Source: Onchocerca volvulus (Eukaryota; Nematoda; Chromadorea; Rhabditida; Onchocercidae). Taken from it: a stretch of DNA of 64,000 nucleotides. Position 1 is the stretch's first letter, and each line of letters starts with the position of its first letter. Where the stretch lies: the NCBI GenBank assembly GCA_000499405.2, contig HG738137.1, positions 9,597,459 through 9,661,458 of the forward strand. Direction: 5' to 3'. Positions 1-14,500 of the stretch are shown piece by piece. A model generated the notes under the pieces. That model was not told where the DNA came from. It made no database searches and saw only the letters and a program-made list of their open reading frames with translations. The position numbers were made by a program, and so were the translations under genes.

Positions 1-640
1 GATGGAATGAATGCTCTGTTATGCATGTTAGCAACTTTCTGATGGCAATTATATCATTCTGAATCTGAAATGGAAAAATGAAATTGTAGCAACAGCCTTC
101 TGCTAATTAAGTTGTATTATAGCTTTGATGTATCATTTCAATTATCAATTTTGTTTTTTGTCCAAAATTCCTACCATTATTACTTACCTGAATTAGCAAT
201 TATCAGACGACGATTTTTAGTAATTCAATTAATTGTGGTCGAAGGAATCATATCAATCACATATTTGTTGAATTATGACATCTTCCATAAGCATGATAAT
301 GACAAATGAAATTACTATTCCCAAAATAAGCATGAAATTTTTGGACATATTTTTTGATTCAAAAATAATTTTCAAATTTGGGAAAATTTTAATCATACTC
401 TATAACTGTATGCCATAAAATTTGGATAGCTAGGCCAAGGCCAAATAAAGTATAATTTTACCTTTTGATAAAATATAAGATGACATGAGATGGAAAGCTC
501 ATGCGATTTTTGTCACACAATCCTGCTCTTGTGTTGAGCGATTGAATAGCCAGCCATAATGACAAGATGGGTGACACGTCGTACCTTTCCTTTTCTTGTC
601 CCCAGCAAAACTTTTCTCGTTTCGTTCCAATTCTCTGCGT

Positions 641-688
641 GACAATGACGATGACGATGATAATAATGATGATGATGATGATGATGAA
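641..688. repeat. GAT/GAC trinucleotide microsatellite
   Basis: Imperfect GAC/GAT/AAT triplets, ending in a pure GAT run of about eight units. All reading frames through it give low-complexity Asp, Met or His runs, which explains the short ORFs found here on both strands. Confidence 0.9.
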
Positions 689-1282
689 TCTTTTCCACGG
701 GAGGAAGGCAACAAGCAAGGTCAACGGATTCATCCCACTTCGTACAACAATCACAAAACTTCTGTTCTATCGTTTGCTTAGAATTTCAATTCAAATTCAT
801 CCATTCTCTCAAATCCACTCATTTCTTTGCTGTTTTTTTTTTCCTTTCTTTTTTTTTTTTTAAATTCATTTCTCAAATCTTTCTATTTCAACTTTTTCTC
901 AAATTTCACTCACTTTTTTTGTTTTTTCTGGAATTAATCATAAATTGTACTTAAGAATGTAATCTTTAGAATTTCGTTTCTTCTTTAAGCAAATTAATTT
1001 CAAGCATTAATGATGATACGTTGAAGCAAAATTCGATGACTTGTAGAAATGTGTTATTCGAAATTTTTCTAATTCTTAAATGATTTTCAACAGATACATT
1101 CTTTAAAAAACTGTCATCAAAATTATTGAAGTTGTACCGAAAATTCTGACAAACGGTATTCGAAGATTATCTTATTCTTCGAAGTTGTGGTAATTAGTAA
1201 ATTTGAAATAGCAATCCAATTAGTGAATCTCAAACGACGTATCATCTGACTGTATTAGCTGAACGTTACAATAAAATACTTA

Positions 1283-1369
1283 CGTAAAGATAACGTGGTT
1301 GCTTTCGTAAAGATAACGTGAATGCCTCCGTAAGGATAACGTGAATGTTTCCGTAAAGATAACGTGGTC
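1283..1369. repeat. 23-bp tandem repeat, about 3.8 copies
   Basis: Units start at 1283, 1306, 1329 and 1352, the last one partial. Each begins CGTAARGATAACGTG followed by a variable 8-nt tail such as GTTGCTTT, AATGCCTC or AATGTTTC. The first 15 nt are almost invariant and the tails diverge. There are no unique spacers, so this is a minisatellite. Confidence 0.9.
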
Positions 1370-3178
1370 AGATCTTTTGCGCCAAAAAATATGGAACGAA
1401 TTGTGTATGTGTCGAGAATCCAAAACTTACTGAATGAATTCTGATTTGGCAGAAAAATAAGATTAATTGTGGAAAACGAAAAAAAATCAATCGAAAATAC
1501 GTGGAAGATACAATTGCCATCTGTTGAAACAGATTCCATGTTTTTAAAAAGATTGTTTTTATCATTTCATTTCTTGAAATGTGTGAGAGTAAATTTAGCA
1601 AATCTTTTAAAACATCAAATTAAGCAAATTATGCCATTTATATATGCCATGTGTTACAGATATCATAAAATTCATTTTTTTTTTTTTTTTTTTTAGATTT
1701 AGCATTATTTGATTTTATATAACTTATTGATAAGTAAATTTCCTATATACTTTAATAATTTTTGAAACGAAATTTTCTTAATGATATTACTAAAAAAAAT
1801 TCTCGTCTATAAGACTGAAAACAAAGATAAAATCTTGTTTTATAAAAAAATTTATTTTCATTGCGAATCGTTTGATGATAGTTGTGAAATTTTTTTCAAA
1901 CCTTTCAAATTTTCTTTCAAAAAAAAAAAAAAAAAAAAATTCAAAAAAAAATTTTTTTTCTTTTAAAATTCAATATTTTCCAGTTATTTATATGTTGCCT
2001 CAAAAAAGAAAATTTCCAAAGTTTGCAATAATTTTATAACTGATGATAAGCTGATTGAGCTTTTAAAAGCTTAAATGAAGGAAAATCATAATTTATGCAC
2101 AAATTAATTTGATAAGCACAATGATAAGCAATGATTTTCAAAGTTATTTCATTTTGTGATCAGTAGTTGAATGTGATGAATGTTTGCGTTGCAATGACCT
2201 CTATGCAAGGTGTCACGGTATGTTCTATCTGTTTGCATGTATGTTGACAAAAATCAGGTCAATTACCAATCCGTAAGTTGCGTAACGAAAGTTTTAGCAA
2301 TTTTCTTTTTCTCATTTCTATCATTTTTAGAACGATTCATTTCTCGAAAAAAAAAAAAAGGAATTGACCGAATTTTCTTTAATTTCAAATAACTTTTTTT
2401 CCCACAAATGTTTGCATTTCGCTTGAGAATTTTCTTTTTTTTATTCCAAAAGTACAAATCACAAATGGTAAATGTGACTAAAAATTTATTTCAACTATTT
2501 TATTTACTTGAAATTTTAAGCGAAATAAGCTACGATGTATCCAGGAACTCTCAGATATCTATCTGCAAGTGACTTTTCTGATAGATACAAATTTTATCAT
2601 GAAATGTCGGAAAATTCTTGAAATAGTAAGAGTGCGAAATTTGCGAAATTTATAAAATTTCATTTTTTTTTTTCGACCATCGTACATCCAATATGCACAA
2701 ATAGTTTTTTGACTTGATCAGAGAAATATTACAACTTGATATTACTTCGAATCTTACAAATGCTCATGCATTTCTAAAATAACATTTTTAAATTTCAAAA
2801 TAATTTATCAACACCAGATTAATATCAAAAAAAAGAAAAGAAAATTTTTTCCAATTTATAAAAAATTTTGTTGCGAAATAAAGTGAAATTTTTTTCAAAT
2901 TATTTAAAAAAAAAAAAAATCTTTTAATAACTAGTCATTTTTCAGTGTTTTTCTAATGTTCAGATGATTCATTTGAAAAAGTACATTTAAATTTAAATAT
3001 ATTTAAATTTTAATTGAAAACTTCGACCAGTTACTGACCAATAACAAATATGAAACAATTAAACAGAGCAACCGAGTGGCAATGTTCTGTTTGTCCATCC
3101 TCTGTTTAAATTTTGAAATATTGGTGTGATAGTTAAAGCTTACATATATAAACAAAATCAAGTTTTCTTCTCGAAGAA

Positions 3179-3217
3179 AGAGGGAGAGAGAGAGAGAGAG
3201 AAAAAGAAAGAAAGAAA
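3179..3217. repeat. GA-rich microsatellite
   Basis: A run of GA dinucleotides passing into GAAA units. All-purine simple repeat with no coding potential. Confidence 0.85.
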
Positions 3218-3475
3218 CAGAAAGATGGAAAGAATGAGAAGAAACTTGATTGCATAATTGTTTAAAACTTTTGAAAATGACAATGGCGGAAATTTTACAT
3301 TCCGTTTTAAATGAAAATAACCTAACTCTCTGACATTCGAAACAAATAATTTTGCTAAGTTTTATAATCTTGTTATTATGTTACTTGCTATTGCTATTGC
3401 CTTTTATTGTTATAATTCCTTTTGTTTCTTTCAATGGTAAAATTAAAAAATAAATTCGAATTTCAATTTTTCATC

Positions 3476-3549
3476 AAGGAAATGAAAATAATCCAACATT
3501 CGGACGTAAGGAAACGAAAATAACCCAACATTCGGACGTAAGGAAACGA
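3476..3549. repeat. 32-bp tandem repeat, about 2.3 copies
   Basis: Two full 32-nt units (3476-3507 and 3508-3539) differ at two positions; a third unit is partial. The motif includes GAAAATAAYCCAACATTCGG. A related single motif, AATGAAAATAACCTAACTC, lies about 170 nt upstream near 3310, and another AAATAACCTAACTC follows at about 3566, so the array may be part of a larger decayed repeat. Confidence 0.8.
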
Positions 3550-4330
3550 TTCAACTTCTGAACGGAAATAACCTAACTCTCGAACTCTCGAATCATGGAC
3601 TATTACAATTCTTCGGTCATTTTGTATCCACCAATACATACAAATTGTTTTTTAGGAGGAAAAATTTTTTGAATAATTTTTTGCAAAAAAAAAAAAAAGT
3701 TATTCTCTAAACATGAAAATTTTGAAACAGACTATAACAGAAAAATGATATGTCTTTCTAATTTCTTCCTTTTTTTATTTATTTATTTTTTGTTTATTTA
3801 CTTTTCTTATACTAAAAAAATGTCACGTAATGTTCGATATTTTGAAAGTTTGTTGGCAAAAATTTAGAATTTAATCATTTTCAACATTTATTAATTCGTA
3901 AATATTGGTTATAGCTTAGATGCAAAGAATGGCATTATTTGGAATATTACAGAAGAATTTGCCTATATATATGTATGTATATGTATAAATATGTATGAAA
4001 TTAACATAATGGCGAGAAAAATTCTCGTTTTCTTGCGAAATGATTGATTAGAATTGATTGACAAACAGCAATAATGTAACGACAAGTTTGGGACATTTGA
4101 TGTTTCTGTGTATCAGAGAGGAAAAGATGGACGGATGGATGACCATTTGATCCGTGAAAATGCTGTGAATCTTTACGTAACCAATAGCAGAAGAAATATT
4201 TGTTGAACGGAAACCAGTTTTCCTTGTTGAATGCCCATTAGTAGACCCGAGAGATGATGATGCTTCAGGGTGAGCCGTTTATGCAAGACTTCTAGCAAAT
4301 ATCTTCCTAGAACCAGAATTTATAATAATC

Positions 4331-4340
4331 CCTCTCTCTC

Positions 4341-4371
<31 letters not shown>
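4331..4371. repeat. CT microsatellite
   Basis: Nearly pure CT dinucleotides with one short C-run interruption. Confidence 0.9.
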
Positions 4372-4376
<5 letters not shown>

Positions 4377-7300
4377 CCTGATATCAAAACTTTGTGATTT
4401 GTCATCGTTGCTTTGACAACAGTAGTTTAGGAAATTATATCGAAATAAAGAAGATGAAGCCCCGAATTTTCCATCTATTAATTAATTAACATAAATTTTA
4501 TGTACTTTACATTTATGTACTTCTTTGGAACAATCGGTAGAAAGTATCACCTTGAAAATCGATCTCGAGACCAGTTTTTTTGATTTAACCAGAATTAAGC
4601 CCCGAGGTTTCTTAGCCTTTTTCTGCTTTTCTTTTCTTTCCAAACTTCTTCATCTCTACTGATTACACCAAATCTTGTTCTTATGCGTAACTTTTTATTT
4701 TTGTTTTTTCTTCTACTTCTTAGATCATTGCCATTGTCATTGTCATTGTCACAACGAAAGCAATTTCTCGTCATTTCGATCCACCAAAAACTTCTGCCTG
4801 CTATCATTCACTTTTCCTAAAGCAAAAGCTGATCTACTGACAATTAATATCCTTTTCTATTATTTCTTTTTTCGCTTTTGTTAGAAGAAGATAGCTTTCA
4901 ATTTTTTTTTAGAGAACAATAATTTCTTCACTATTGACCAATGTTACCAATGAAATTTCCATTTTTTCCTTTTTTTTTTTTTTTTCTTTTTCTCTATAAA
5001 ATGAATAAATTTCACTGACTCAATGGCAAATGACAAATTCGAAATCTCTTGTAAAAGCAGTCTGATAGAATATCTCGATCGTGCTTTTAGTCTCAATCTA
5101 TATGATTAGATATGATATGATGCTTTGATCAATGATCACCACTTTCAAACAATTTGAGTTTTACATCAATTTCAAACAATTTGAAAGTATTGGTTGATCT
5201 GTTTAAGAAAAGCAGTTTAAATCACTCACTCATTTTGTTATTTTGTTGTTTAATCGTAATGCAATTAAGCAGTCTATTATTATATACAATCTTGGATTAA
5301 ATTTATTTACTAACTTTGAAAATTTCCATCTATTTTTGCTCGGAAGCGGGAAAAAAATGAGAAAAATAGGTAGAGTAAATGAAAGAAATTTGGATAGGCT
5401 ATGAGTGGTGAAACCCACAAATTTCACTAAAATTTCAAGGTAAGTTACTCTTAATTTTCGACGAAAAAAGTAAATAACTGAAAGAAAATCTGGATGAGAA
5501 ACAGGATGGAACGAGAAAGTACCATTCGATTTAATTATCAATATTTGTATAGAGAAGAATTGGTACTTTGACCCCTTTCTTTAAATATATATATATATAT
5601 ATCTAAAAAGTAATTCAACTCTCTTCAATTTCCCTTGTTTATTTTCTAATTATCTAGTCAGTTAATTGAAACGAATTTATTCGTATAAATCCCTCACATA
5701 TACATGAAATGTTTTAAATTTGAATATTCATTTAATCATTTATATACTGTTAATGATGTTTATCAATATTTGATTATAAATTATAGTATATTAGTTATTA
5801 CAATACTTTCTCATTCCTAAAATATTTCCATTTTCAGTTCATTAATTTCTTTCATTTAAATGACCATTCCTAATATCTGCAAATGTTGCTTTCAGCGATA
5901 ATTTGTAATTTATTTTAATCAAAATCTGATTTTAACTAAACAATGATTTGGTTATAAATTAAATTAACTTAATTATTACTATGCTTTCTAACAATCAAAT
6001 CAACAAAAGTTCCAAAATAGCTCTTTTCCGGCTGTTTTTTCCCTCTTTATTTTTGTTATAAGTTTGATTCTATTATTTTGTATTCTATTCCTAACTCAAA
6101 ACTCATTGAGTTAAATTGCAAGCAAGCTAACTTTTCGTCTCAAAATAAACTTAGAATGAAATTCGAATATAATTTCAAATCTAGTCTCATATTTTTAGCG
6201 AAATTTTGATAAAGACGTAATATGAATTCGAATATAATTTCAATTTTAATCTTATATTTTTAGCAGAATTTTGGTGAAATTTTATAAAATTAATGTTTCT
6301 AACAACAACAATTAATCTTTTTCAAATTTCTGATTTTATTTATTTATTTTATTTTATTTTATTTTTTGAAATTTTATGTTTTTAATTCTATTTTTCTCTT
6401 AATTGAACATTGCTTAGGGCAGTTAATAATAATTAATGTTTAAAAAAAAAAAAAATCATAATCATTCATATATAGCTCCCTTTTTTACTGAAATTTAACG
6501 ATGGTTCGGTTCGACAAGGTAAATGCGAAAATCTCAGTTACGCTGTATCTACCGTATGATACGCTGTATCACTTTGCGATCTCAGCGTTTGGTCGCTTCT
6601 TTGTCGCACCGATCTTCTTGCCTGTTAATTTTCGAATTCAGCTATCTGATAGTTTGGATAATGATGATAATGATGGAGGCGAAGAAGGGGATAGATCCGC
6701 TTCTGATCGGAACTTGTTTTCTTGAGGAAAGAATAGATGGAAGGGATGGATGGATGGATAGATGGCTTTTGCCTTCTGCATTTCAGAATTTACCATAACT
6801 ACTCGTGCTATTATTATCATAATGTTTTCATATCACTTCATCCAACTTTTCAACTATTTCTTCGCTCGACAAATCATCATTTAACAGAAAGAAAATTTCA
6901 TCTTATAAAATTCTTTTTTCAAAATTTCGATTTTTTTCAAATTAAATTTAATACATCATTTTTTGCATTTCCTTTTTTTCCTTTTCTTTTTTTTCTTTTT
7001 TCATTCGAAATGATAATGAGAAGAAAAAAAGAAAAAAAATTGAAATATCGGAATATCATATTTTATTTCCTTTTCAAAAGAACAATGAAATTTCAAATTG
7101 AAACAATTGAAAAACAAATTTCACATCAAAACAATTCCCTTCCTCTTTTTCTGAATGAGATTTTCTTGTTATCCTTGCAGAATCCACTACTTCTTTTCCT
7201 CTATTATAAAAGTTTGAAATGATTCACACCAATGACAATTGAAATAAATTTCTCTATTAAATATGGAAAATTTCAATTTTATGCAAATTTTCAGTTTAAT

Positions 7301-8545
7301 TTTTATTTCTTTACTTAATTTTAGTTGCGCAAAATTTCAAATCGTTTTAAATATAATACTTCGTTGTTAAATACCTTTAAAAAAGCTGAAAATTTTCAGG
7401 TATTGAAATAATTTTATTGTAAACTAAAATTCTACACATATTTCTCAATTGTCCCTAACCAACCAACAAATGGCAAAAGGTATATTATTTTCATTTTAAT
7501 TTTAAAACTTAGAAAGAAAATTTAATTTTTCGATCAATTAAATCTCCGCACATTGTTTTCTTAATTTTTGCTGATTTCATATTTTAAGAAAAAAATCTCT
7601 CGATAAGCTTTTGCAAAATTTTCATTTTCCAACCGTCTATTCATATCTTTAATCATTTAAACGTATGTACGTATCCGTTACGTACAATCGTCGCAATGAT
7701 ACTAAATGATTTGAAAATTATGCTTACAAGGTTGAATTTTTATCATACTAAAGTGACCATAATCACTGTATCTTATCTAATATCAATCTCTTACTTATTT
7801 CTAACTATTGCAATACTTTATTTCATTTAAAAAAAAAAAAAAATTCTAAATTTACTCGAACTTAAGATTAGAATCTTGCCGCGTGTTTCATGCGGATAAA
7901 ACATAAACAAATTAATAAGTAGAGAAATAAAATTTGAGCTAATTAGCATATGAAAAAGAAATATCATACATATAACATCATGAAATCTCACGGCAAAATG
8001 ATGAATATTTGTGCTAGAAAAAGTTGTACTAATTTTTTTTATAACTTTTGGAATGAACATTGATTTTTTACTTGTTTGTAGTAAAATATTAAATTTTCTA
8101 CAGCTAACATTCAGTTTGGAAAAAAGTTACATTAAATTTATATTAAAATTAAAATGAAATGAATTTCACGTACATTTTAAATTTCCTATTTCACGTTATT
8201 CTCTTTCTCGTGACCATTATGAGACTTTTATGATTGAACAAGAATCTCGAAAAAAAAATGGACATATTTTCTTTCTTAACAAGAAATTATCAAATTGTTT
8301 TATTTGATAAATAAATAAAATTTCAGTATTCATTTGACATTTGTTGGTTCATATAAAATTCGCAAAAAAAGAAAAGAAGAAACGACAAAATCCGTCAGAG
8401 CGAATCATCAAACTAATACAATATAACCTTTGACCTTTCGTGTGATACTTCTTATTAATGTCTCAGTGGATTGAACATTTTGCCAGAATAGCATCATCAG
8501 CAGCATTATTTGCCAAACATTTCTGCAAGAGTTATAAAAGTTATA

Positions 8546-11500
8546 ATGGGCGAAGATATAATGCAACATGGGCCAAAGTCGAATGTCTTCCATGCTGGTA
8601 CACCGCGGGATGTCGTTAATCAACCGCAGAACTTGGGTACAAAGCCTGAAATGGTTGTATCTGGTAATACCACAACAGTAATTTCGTCAGTAGCAACAAT
8701 AAAAGCCGCAACACTTGCGAATAATTCCAACGAAATTGGCAATTCATCATCTTCTTCAAGCGCTACCGCCTCACCAATCAATGATGATTACGGACATCGA
8801 AATTATGGTACAAAGTTTTTAAATAATTAAAATTTAATAATTTAATCAAATTCGCTATTAATTTATTAGATTTTCAACGTTTTTTCTTCTTGCTTAATTA
8901 GAAGTTACACTAACCTTTGATTCAAAAATAAATCTTAAAAAATTATTTAATTTTTAAACACCCAAAAGTTTCAGTTTCAAGTTCTTCATTAACATACAAA
9001 AGTGCAAAAAGTAAACCTGAAGGTATGAACGAATGGGATTGGACTAGTATGTCAGAACATAATTTTGCCGAACTTTGTGTATTTCATGTACCTGATAAAC
9101 CATTAGAATATCAGGTAAAATGATCATTTTTACTTTATTGAGTTTATTTTAAACCTATTTTATTAATAATTTTGACTAAATTCAAAACTTATTATTGTTT
9201 AATAACTATAGCTAAGATTGTTAATATCCGTAAATCTTTATAATTTCAACATCTCTATTAATGAAATATTAAATTCATATGATGCCGGATTAATTCATAT
9301 ATTGGAAAATCGGACTAATGCATGCATTATATTCGTGGATATTCCAGAATTTCCTTTTGAATTTCTCCAAACTTTTATCTCTTCAAAAACAAAAAAAATT
9401 CATGAAAAGTTTGAAATTTGTCCATTATTTTTTAATTTTACGATTGATATATAATTAAACTTATATATGCAAAATACAAGCACTATAATACAAGAAGTCA
9501 AATTTTGTAGAAATGTTAATTTCGGCTGCAAATTTAAATTTAATCTTCCTTATCATGTTTTCCTGAATATTTCATCGTAAAATATCAATTGAAACAACTT
9601 TTTGTTGCTTAAAAACGCATATTTGAAATTTATTATTAATGAAATTCTTTGGCCTTTTTTTTTGAATCAATTAATGGAATTTATTTAATTTCAATCTATT
9701 TGCAATATTTAATTAATATAAACACTGTTCCTCAGCTATTACTGTAAAAATACCAAATATATTTTATATTTAGGATCCGAACAATCGTGCCGCAACGTCG
9801 CTACCCTTAAACTTGACTATTCGATCTTCTCATGAACTACCCAAAGTAATTAATCCTTTATTAATTATCTTTGTTTCATTCTCTTCTCTAAAATATGTTT
9901 GTTTTGATTGATTATACTTAAAAAAAAAGAATTTTTAAAACCAATATTGGCAAACCATTCGTGCAATGTAATCATACATCAGTTTTAGTCTCGAATTTAA
10001 TTTCGAATTTTTACATAAAACACGAAATAAAAGAATATTTTAGTTCTTTTGATTTCTTTTTTTTTAACAAAATTGATAGTTTTTAAAGTAATAATACTTT
10101 GCTAATAGACGATGGGTGTCTGGAGTATGGATTACATTCCACGCGGTGCACGATTCGGACCTCTGGTTGGTGAGCACCGGAAACCAGACATTACCGAAGC
10201 TACAGTAAGTCTTGCTGGATGTGAGCGAAAATCGCAAAAGTAATTGGATGAAATTTGTCAACCGGGCCCGAACCAAGGATTCGCAAAACTTAGTCGCTTG
10301 TCAGGTTAATTTCAATTTCGAAATTCTCTGATAAAGAGTACGAAGAGTTGGAAGTAATGGTACCGATATCCGGAGGATTATAAGTTTAATAGCGATGTAA
10401 AAAATAAAATTTAATTAATAATCAAAAAATAATAAAACAAAGCAAAAAATATAACCCCATACAACATTTAAATTAATCTTCATAAATGACAATTTTTCAA
10501 GGAATTTACATATAAATTTGAAAGAATCTTACTAGAATACACAAATTTCAGTAGAAATTATACTCTTATTTTACATTTATATATTTTTTCAAACTTATCC
10601 GATTCCATAATCGATTTCAGGTAGAAAGTGAAATTTATTTCTATTCTGTAAAACCAATTAAACCAAACACGGAATTATTGTATTGGTATAGTAAAGATTA
10701 CGCACAGCGGATCAATTTTCCGACTTTTTGCGATTACTGGAAAATTCCTTCACCAAAAGGTATCTTCTGGTAAACATTGTCTCGGAAGAAATCTTAAAAT
10801 TATCCTAAACTTTTTTTTTTTAATGAAAAATAATTGGCATGAAATGATCGAGCTAAATTGATAAACTTTGCAAATATTTCTACGAGCATAAAGTATCGAG
10901 ATTTTGCAACATCAATGCGGTAGTATAGTTTTATTGTCAACTTATACTAGTTATAGCATGAAGTTAGGTTTCTCAAAAAAAGTTATTTATCCTCAAAATG
11001 TAAATACAATCTTTCGGACTAGATAAGAAAGAAATAGCTATCTATCGATGTTACACTCTTCAATTTATCATTTGATAAACAGTGATAAAAAAATTGGATG
11101 TATGACATATAATAAGTTAAAAAAAAATTAGGTAAACCAAAAGAATCGGACCAAACTATCAAGCAGAAATGATGTAATAGCTAACTGAAAGATAAGTAAT
11201 TCTGAAATGATACTAGCACAAATAGAATTTAAAATTTTTATTTACCTGAAAGTCTTATCCAAAATTTTCTAAAAACTTATCGTATGTCTTTAAATTGAAA
11301 TAATGTAATAATTAAATATTGATTTGCTGCCAAAAAAAATTATGCACCTATACAGTGTCCTGATAATAGCAGAAATGGAAAAACAAAATAATTTTCTGGA
11401 AAAAATTTTTTGATAAAAGTTGAGAACAAATGTTAAAATTATCATTACAAATATCGATCATGATATAAAGTAAGGAACCGATAAACATTAGGAAGGTGCA

Positions 11501-14500
11501 GTTCTTTGACTGATCTTAAAAACCGGACTAATCCAGAAAATTGCTGGAAATTATTTTCCCGGAAATTCACCAACATCATGTATGAAATATGATTGAATTG
11601 ATGAAAGGAGCGAGTACTTAGAAGCTAGAAATTGGAAAAATCTGACAAACCTTTTTGTCCAACTTTTTCGATTCAAGGAATCTGCATATACATATATGGA
11701 AAACTTCAAATTCTCAATTTTATACAACAATCTTTGAGATTCAGATTCTCAGTTTTAAACAGCGGATTTCTTATCTATTCATTTCGTAATGATTTGTATG
11801 CGAAATTTCAGCCCTGAAATGTGTTGAAACAGCAAGTGCTCCGGGATCAAGCCGGAATTCTGACGTGAAACCGCAACAACAGCAACAATTGACGTCAACA
11901 CAAGAAGCTCTTGATTTCTCGCTGAAAAAAGCCACGCAGGTAAAATGAAACTGATAACCTACTTTTTTTGGATTGTAAAGAAAAGTAGTCAATTATTCAG
12001 CGAATTCTGATCCGATTTTTTGAGCTGTATGTAGAAATAATAACAACAAAGTAGCGAAATATCATAGAAACTTAAAGTTCACATCAAAAAAATGTTATAA
12101 TTACCTGAGAATCTTATGCTACAATATTCTATGCAAGAAAAAAAAAGGGTAAAAATATTTATCATTGATTTATAAAATACTTTTTTTTTCATTTCCGAAT
12201 TTTTTTTCGATAAATTAAAATCAATAAAAAATCATTTAAAACGTATGTGTTTATTTTAAGGAATTAGCTGTAGGAGTTGCAAGCACAACGTCAAAACATT
12301 CCATGGACGCTCATTCACCATTTACATCATCGACTGCTAGCGATTTGACGCAATTACTGAGTGATGATTGCGAATCGAGCATTAATTCTACATCAACATT
12401 GTATGCTTTACTTCATCAATTACGGATACAAAAAATAAAGTTTATTAAAGCAAGAGAAAAGAAAGAGAAGTCGAATTCGAAATAACAAATATCCGGTTAT
12501 TATCCGGAACAGATATCAAATAAAAAATATGATATTTTAAGATCCATACATATCTTCCGGAATCCTAATGTGAAATAACTTTTTGTGAGATTGATTTGTT
12601 TCTTTTTCCGGATTTCAGTTTCTTTTTTTTTTCTTTTGAAAAGCTATCAGGTAATGCAAACAATTTACTATGAATAATTCAGATCATCACCTACTTCACC
12701 GTTCGTCATTAACGAAAGACAACAGAGGATTACGAGACCGAATGTAATCCAAAATCCTGTACATCGTCCGGTCGCAACAAAAATTCCGCAAAGTTCGGTA
12801 CCACAGGTGGCAACCGGATTACCACCATTACAACCCAATGCTATCAATCCTTATAATACGCTACTGCATGAATTCTGGCGGCGTAGTTCGGCTTTGGGTG
12901 TTGCCACAGGCGGAATTTGGGTACCACCACAGCCAAATCATGGTGTTGCTGCAACGCCACATATTGCACGATCATGTTCACCTGGACGACCACCTGCATG
13001 CTCACCTGCACCTGCATTCGCAGCAACAGCAAGTCCACCATTTGGTACCACACTTGCCGGAACACTTTATCCCTCAACTACTCCTACAAAAGCATCATTT
13101 TTTGCTGCCCAACCGCAACCTCTTCTTCCGTTGAGTATTCCGCATCCGCCGCTAGCAACTTCGCCGACCGCTTTCCAAGCTGCGTCTAGTAATTCGCCGT
13201 ATTCACGTAGCAGACAACCATATCCAGTGCAAAAAGTGCATTTTTTTTTTAACCAGATTTCTCAAAAAACTTAAAATTGAAAATGAAGAAATTTATAAAT
13301 TCAGAATTTCAACTTAGGTTTTATCTAGATCTCTTCAGATTTATTAAATGTGAATTGAAAAATTCAACAAATTATTTCTTCTCTGGAATTTTCACTTTAA
13401 AAATAAAAAAATTGGAACTTATTTCTCATTTTTTTTTTATGCTTTGTTTCGAATAAATAACTAATAAATTGGAGACATAAAAACTGAAACTAAAGAATTA
13501 ATGAACAAAAAAACTTAATTTCAGTCTCAAATTAACGGGAAAACCCGCTATGAATGCAAAGAATGTAGCAAAACATTCGGGCAATTATCAAATTTAAAGG
13601 TACATTTGCGGACACATACCGGTGAACGGCCATTTAAATGTAGCATTTGTTTTAAAGAATTTACTCAATTGGCTCATCTTCAAAAGCATCACCTTGTTCA
13701 TACCGGTAAATAATTTTCTTTTTTTTTTTTTTTTTTTTAAATGAAATTAAAATGATTCGATTTAAATTTTAAAAATTAAAAAATTATTAAATTACTTAGT
13801 TTTTAAGTTTTGTTTACCAATCCCAGTTCTATATGGATATAGTTAACACTTCATCACTTTTCCATTTTGCTGCAATTCAATATTGAATTCCATAAATTTC
13901 AATTTCAAATTCCAATCACTCTTTTATTTAATTTCAAAATTTTTATTCCAAACAAGTTTTTCGAATTATTTACGTTAACAATAAATTTAAAACATTGAAT
14001 TGCAATGGAGAATGTAAATTTTTCGTTCCATAGGCGAAATTAAGATATGTGTATACGTGAATGATAACGTCTTTTCTAATGCTGATACCGCATTGATATC
14101 AGATTAGATATTATCATTCCGTTAAGATGAATGACGTCAGTGATCATATCGTTTCTTTAATTTGTTTGCTATTCAGAATTCATCCAGTTTTCCACTCCAC
14201 TAGCTATTGGATATGCTTGAAAATTTTGATTTAATTTAGCTTGAACAGAACGAAACCCGAAAATGAGCATTTTCATAAAAATATTTATCCAGCATTCTCA
14301 TATTCAAATATTTTTTTAATTTATTATCAATTTTACTTGCCAAATTTTTTATCAAATTATTGAGTTGAAAGATTTGAAATGGATCATTGGTTTGATTGAG
14401 AATTAAATCAATAATTAATTTAGGTGAAAAACCGCATCAGTGTGAAGTTTGTCAGAAACGCTTTAGCAGTATGTCAAATTTGAAGACGCATTTACGTCTT

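Larger units (their letters stand above)
1..8545. other. Gene-poor region upstream of blmp-1
   Basis: I found no exon chain supported by splice sites and family similarity here. The stretch is AT-rich with many A/T homopolymers, several microsatellites and two small tandem arrays (listed separately). Parts of 4180-4310 and 6495-6720 are visibly richer in G+C than their surroundings. They could be upstream regulatory sequence or untranslated or alternative first exons of blmp-1, but nothing decides this. At 6501 a short ATG frame (MVRFDK) runs straight into an AAG/gtaaat donor-like site, so it could be an alternative first exon; this is weak. Confidence 0.6.

Noticed and set aside
1255..1601. 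Overlapping minus-strand frames of 77-94 codons
   Set aside because: They run through the 23-bp minisatellite and AT-rich DNA and resemble nothing known.
1283..3549. Possible CRISPR-like arrays
   Set aside because: The tandem units have no unique spacers and the genome is eukaryotic; they are minisatellites.
6737..7222. 161-codon plus-strand frame
   Set aside because: Composition is dominated by Phe, Lys and Ile from poly-T and poly-A DNA. No domain, no splice context.
9218..9454. 78-codon plus-strand frame inside the second blmp-1 intron
   Set aside because: Reasonable amino-acid mix, but it lies inside an intron, has no ATG at its start, no family similarity I recognise, and including it would break the exon phases of blmp-1.
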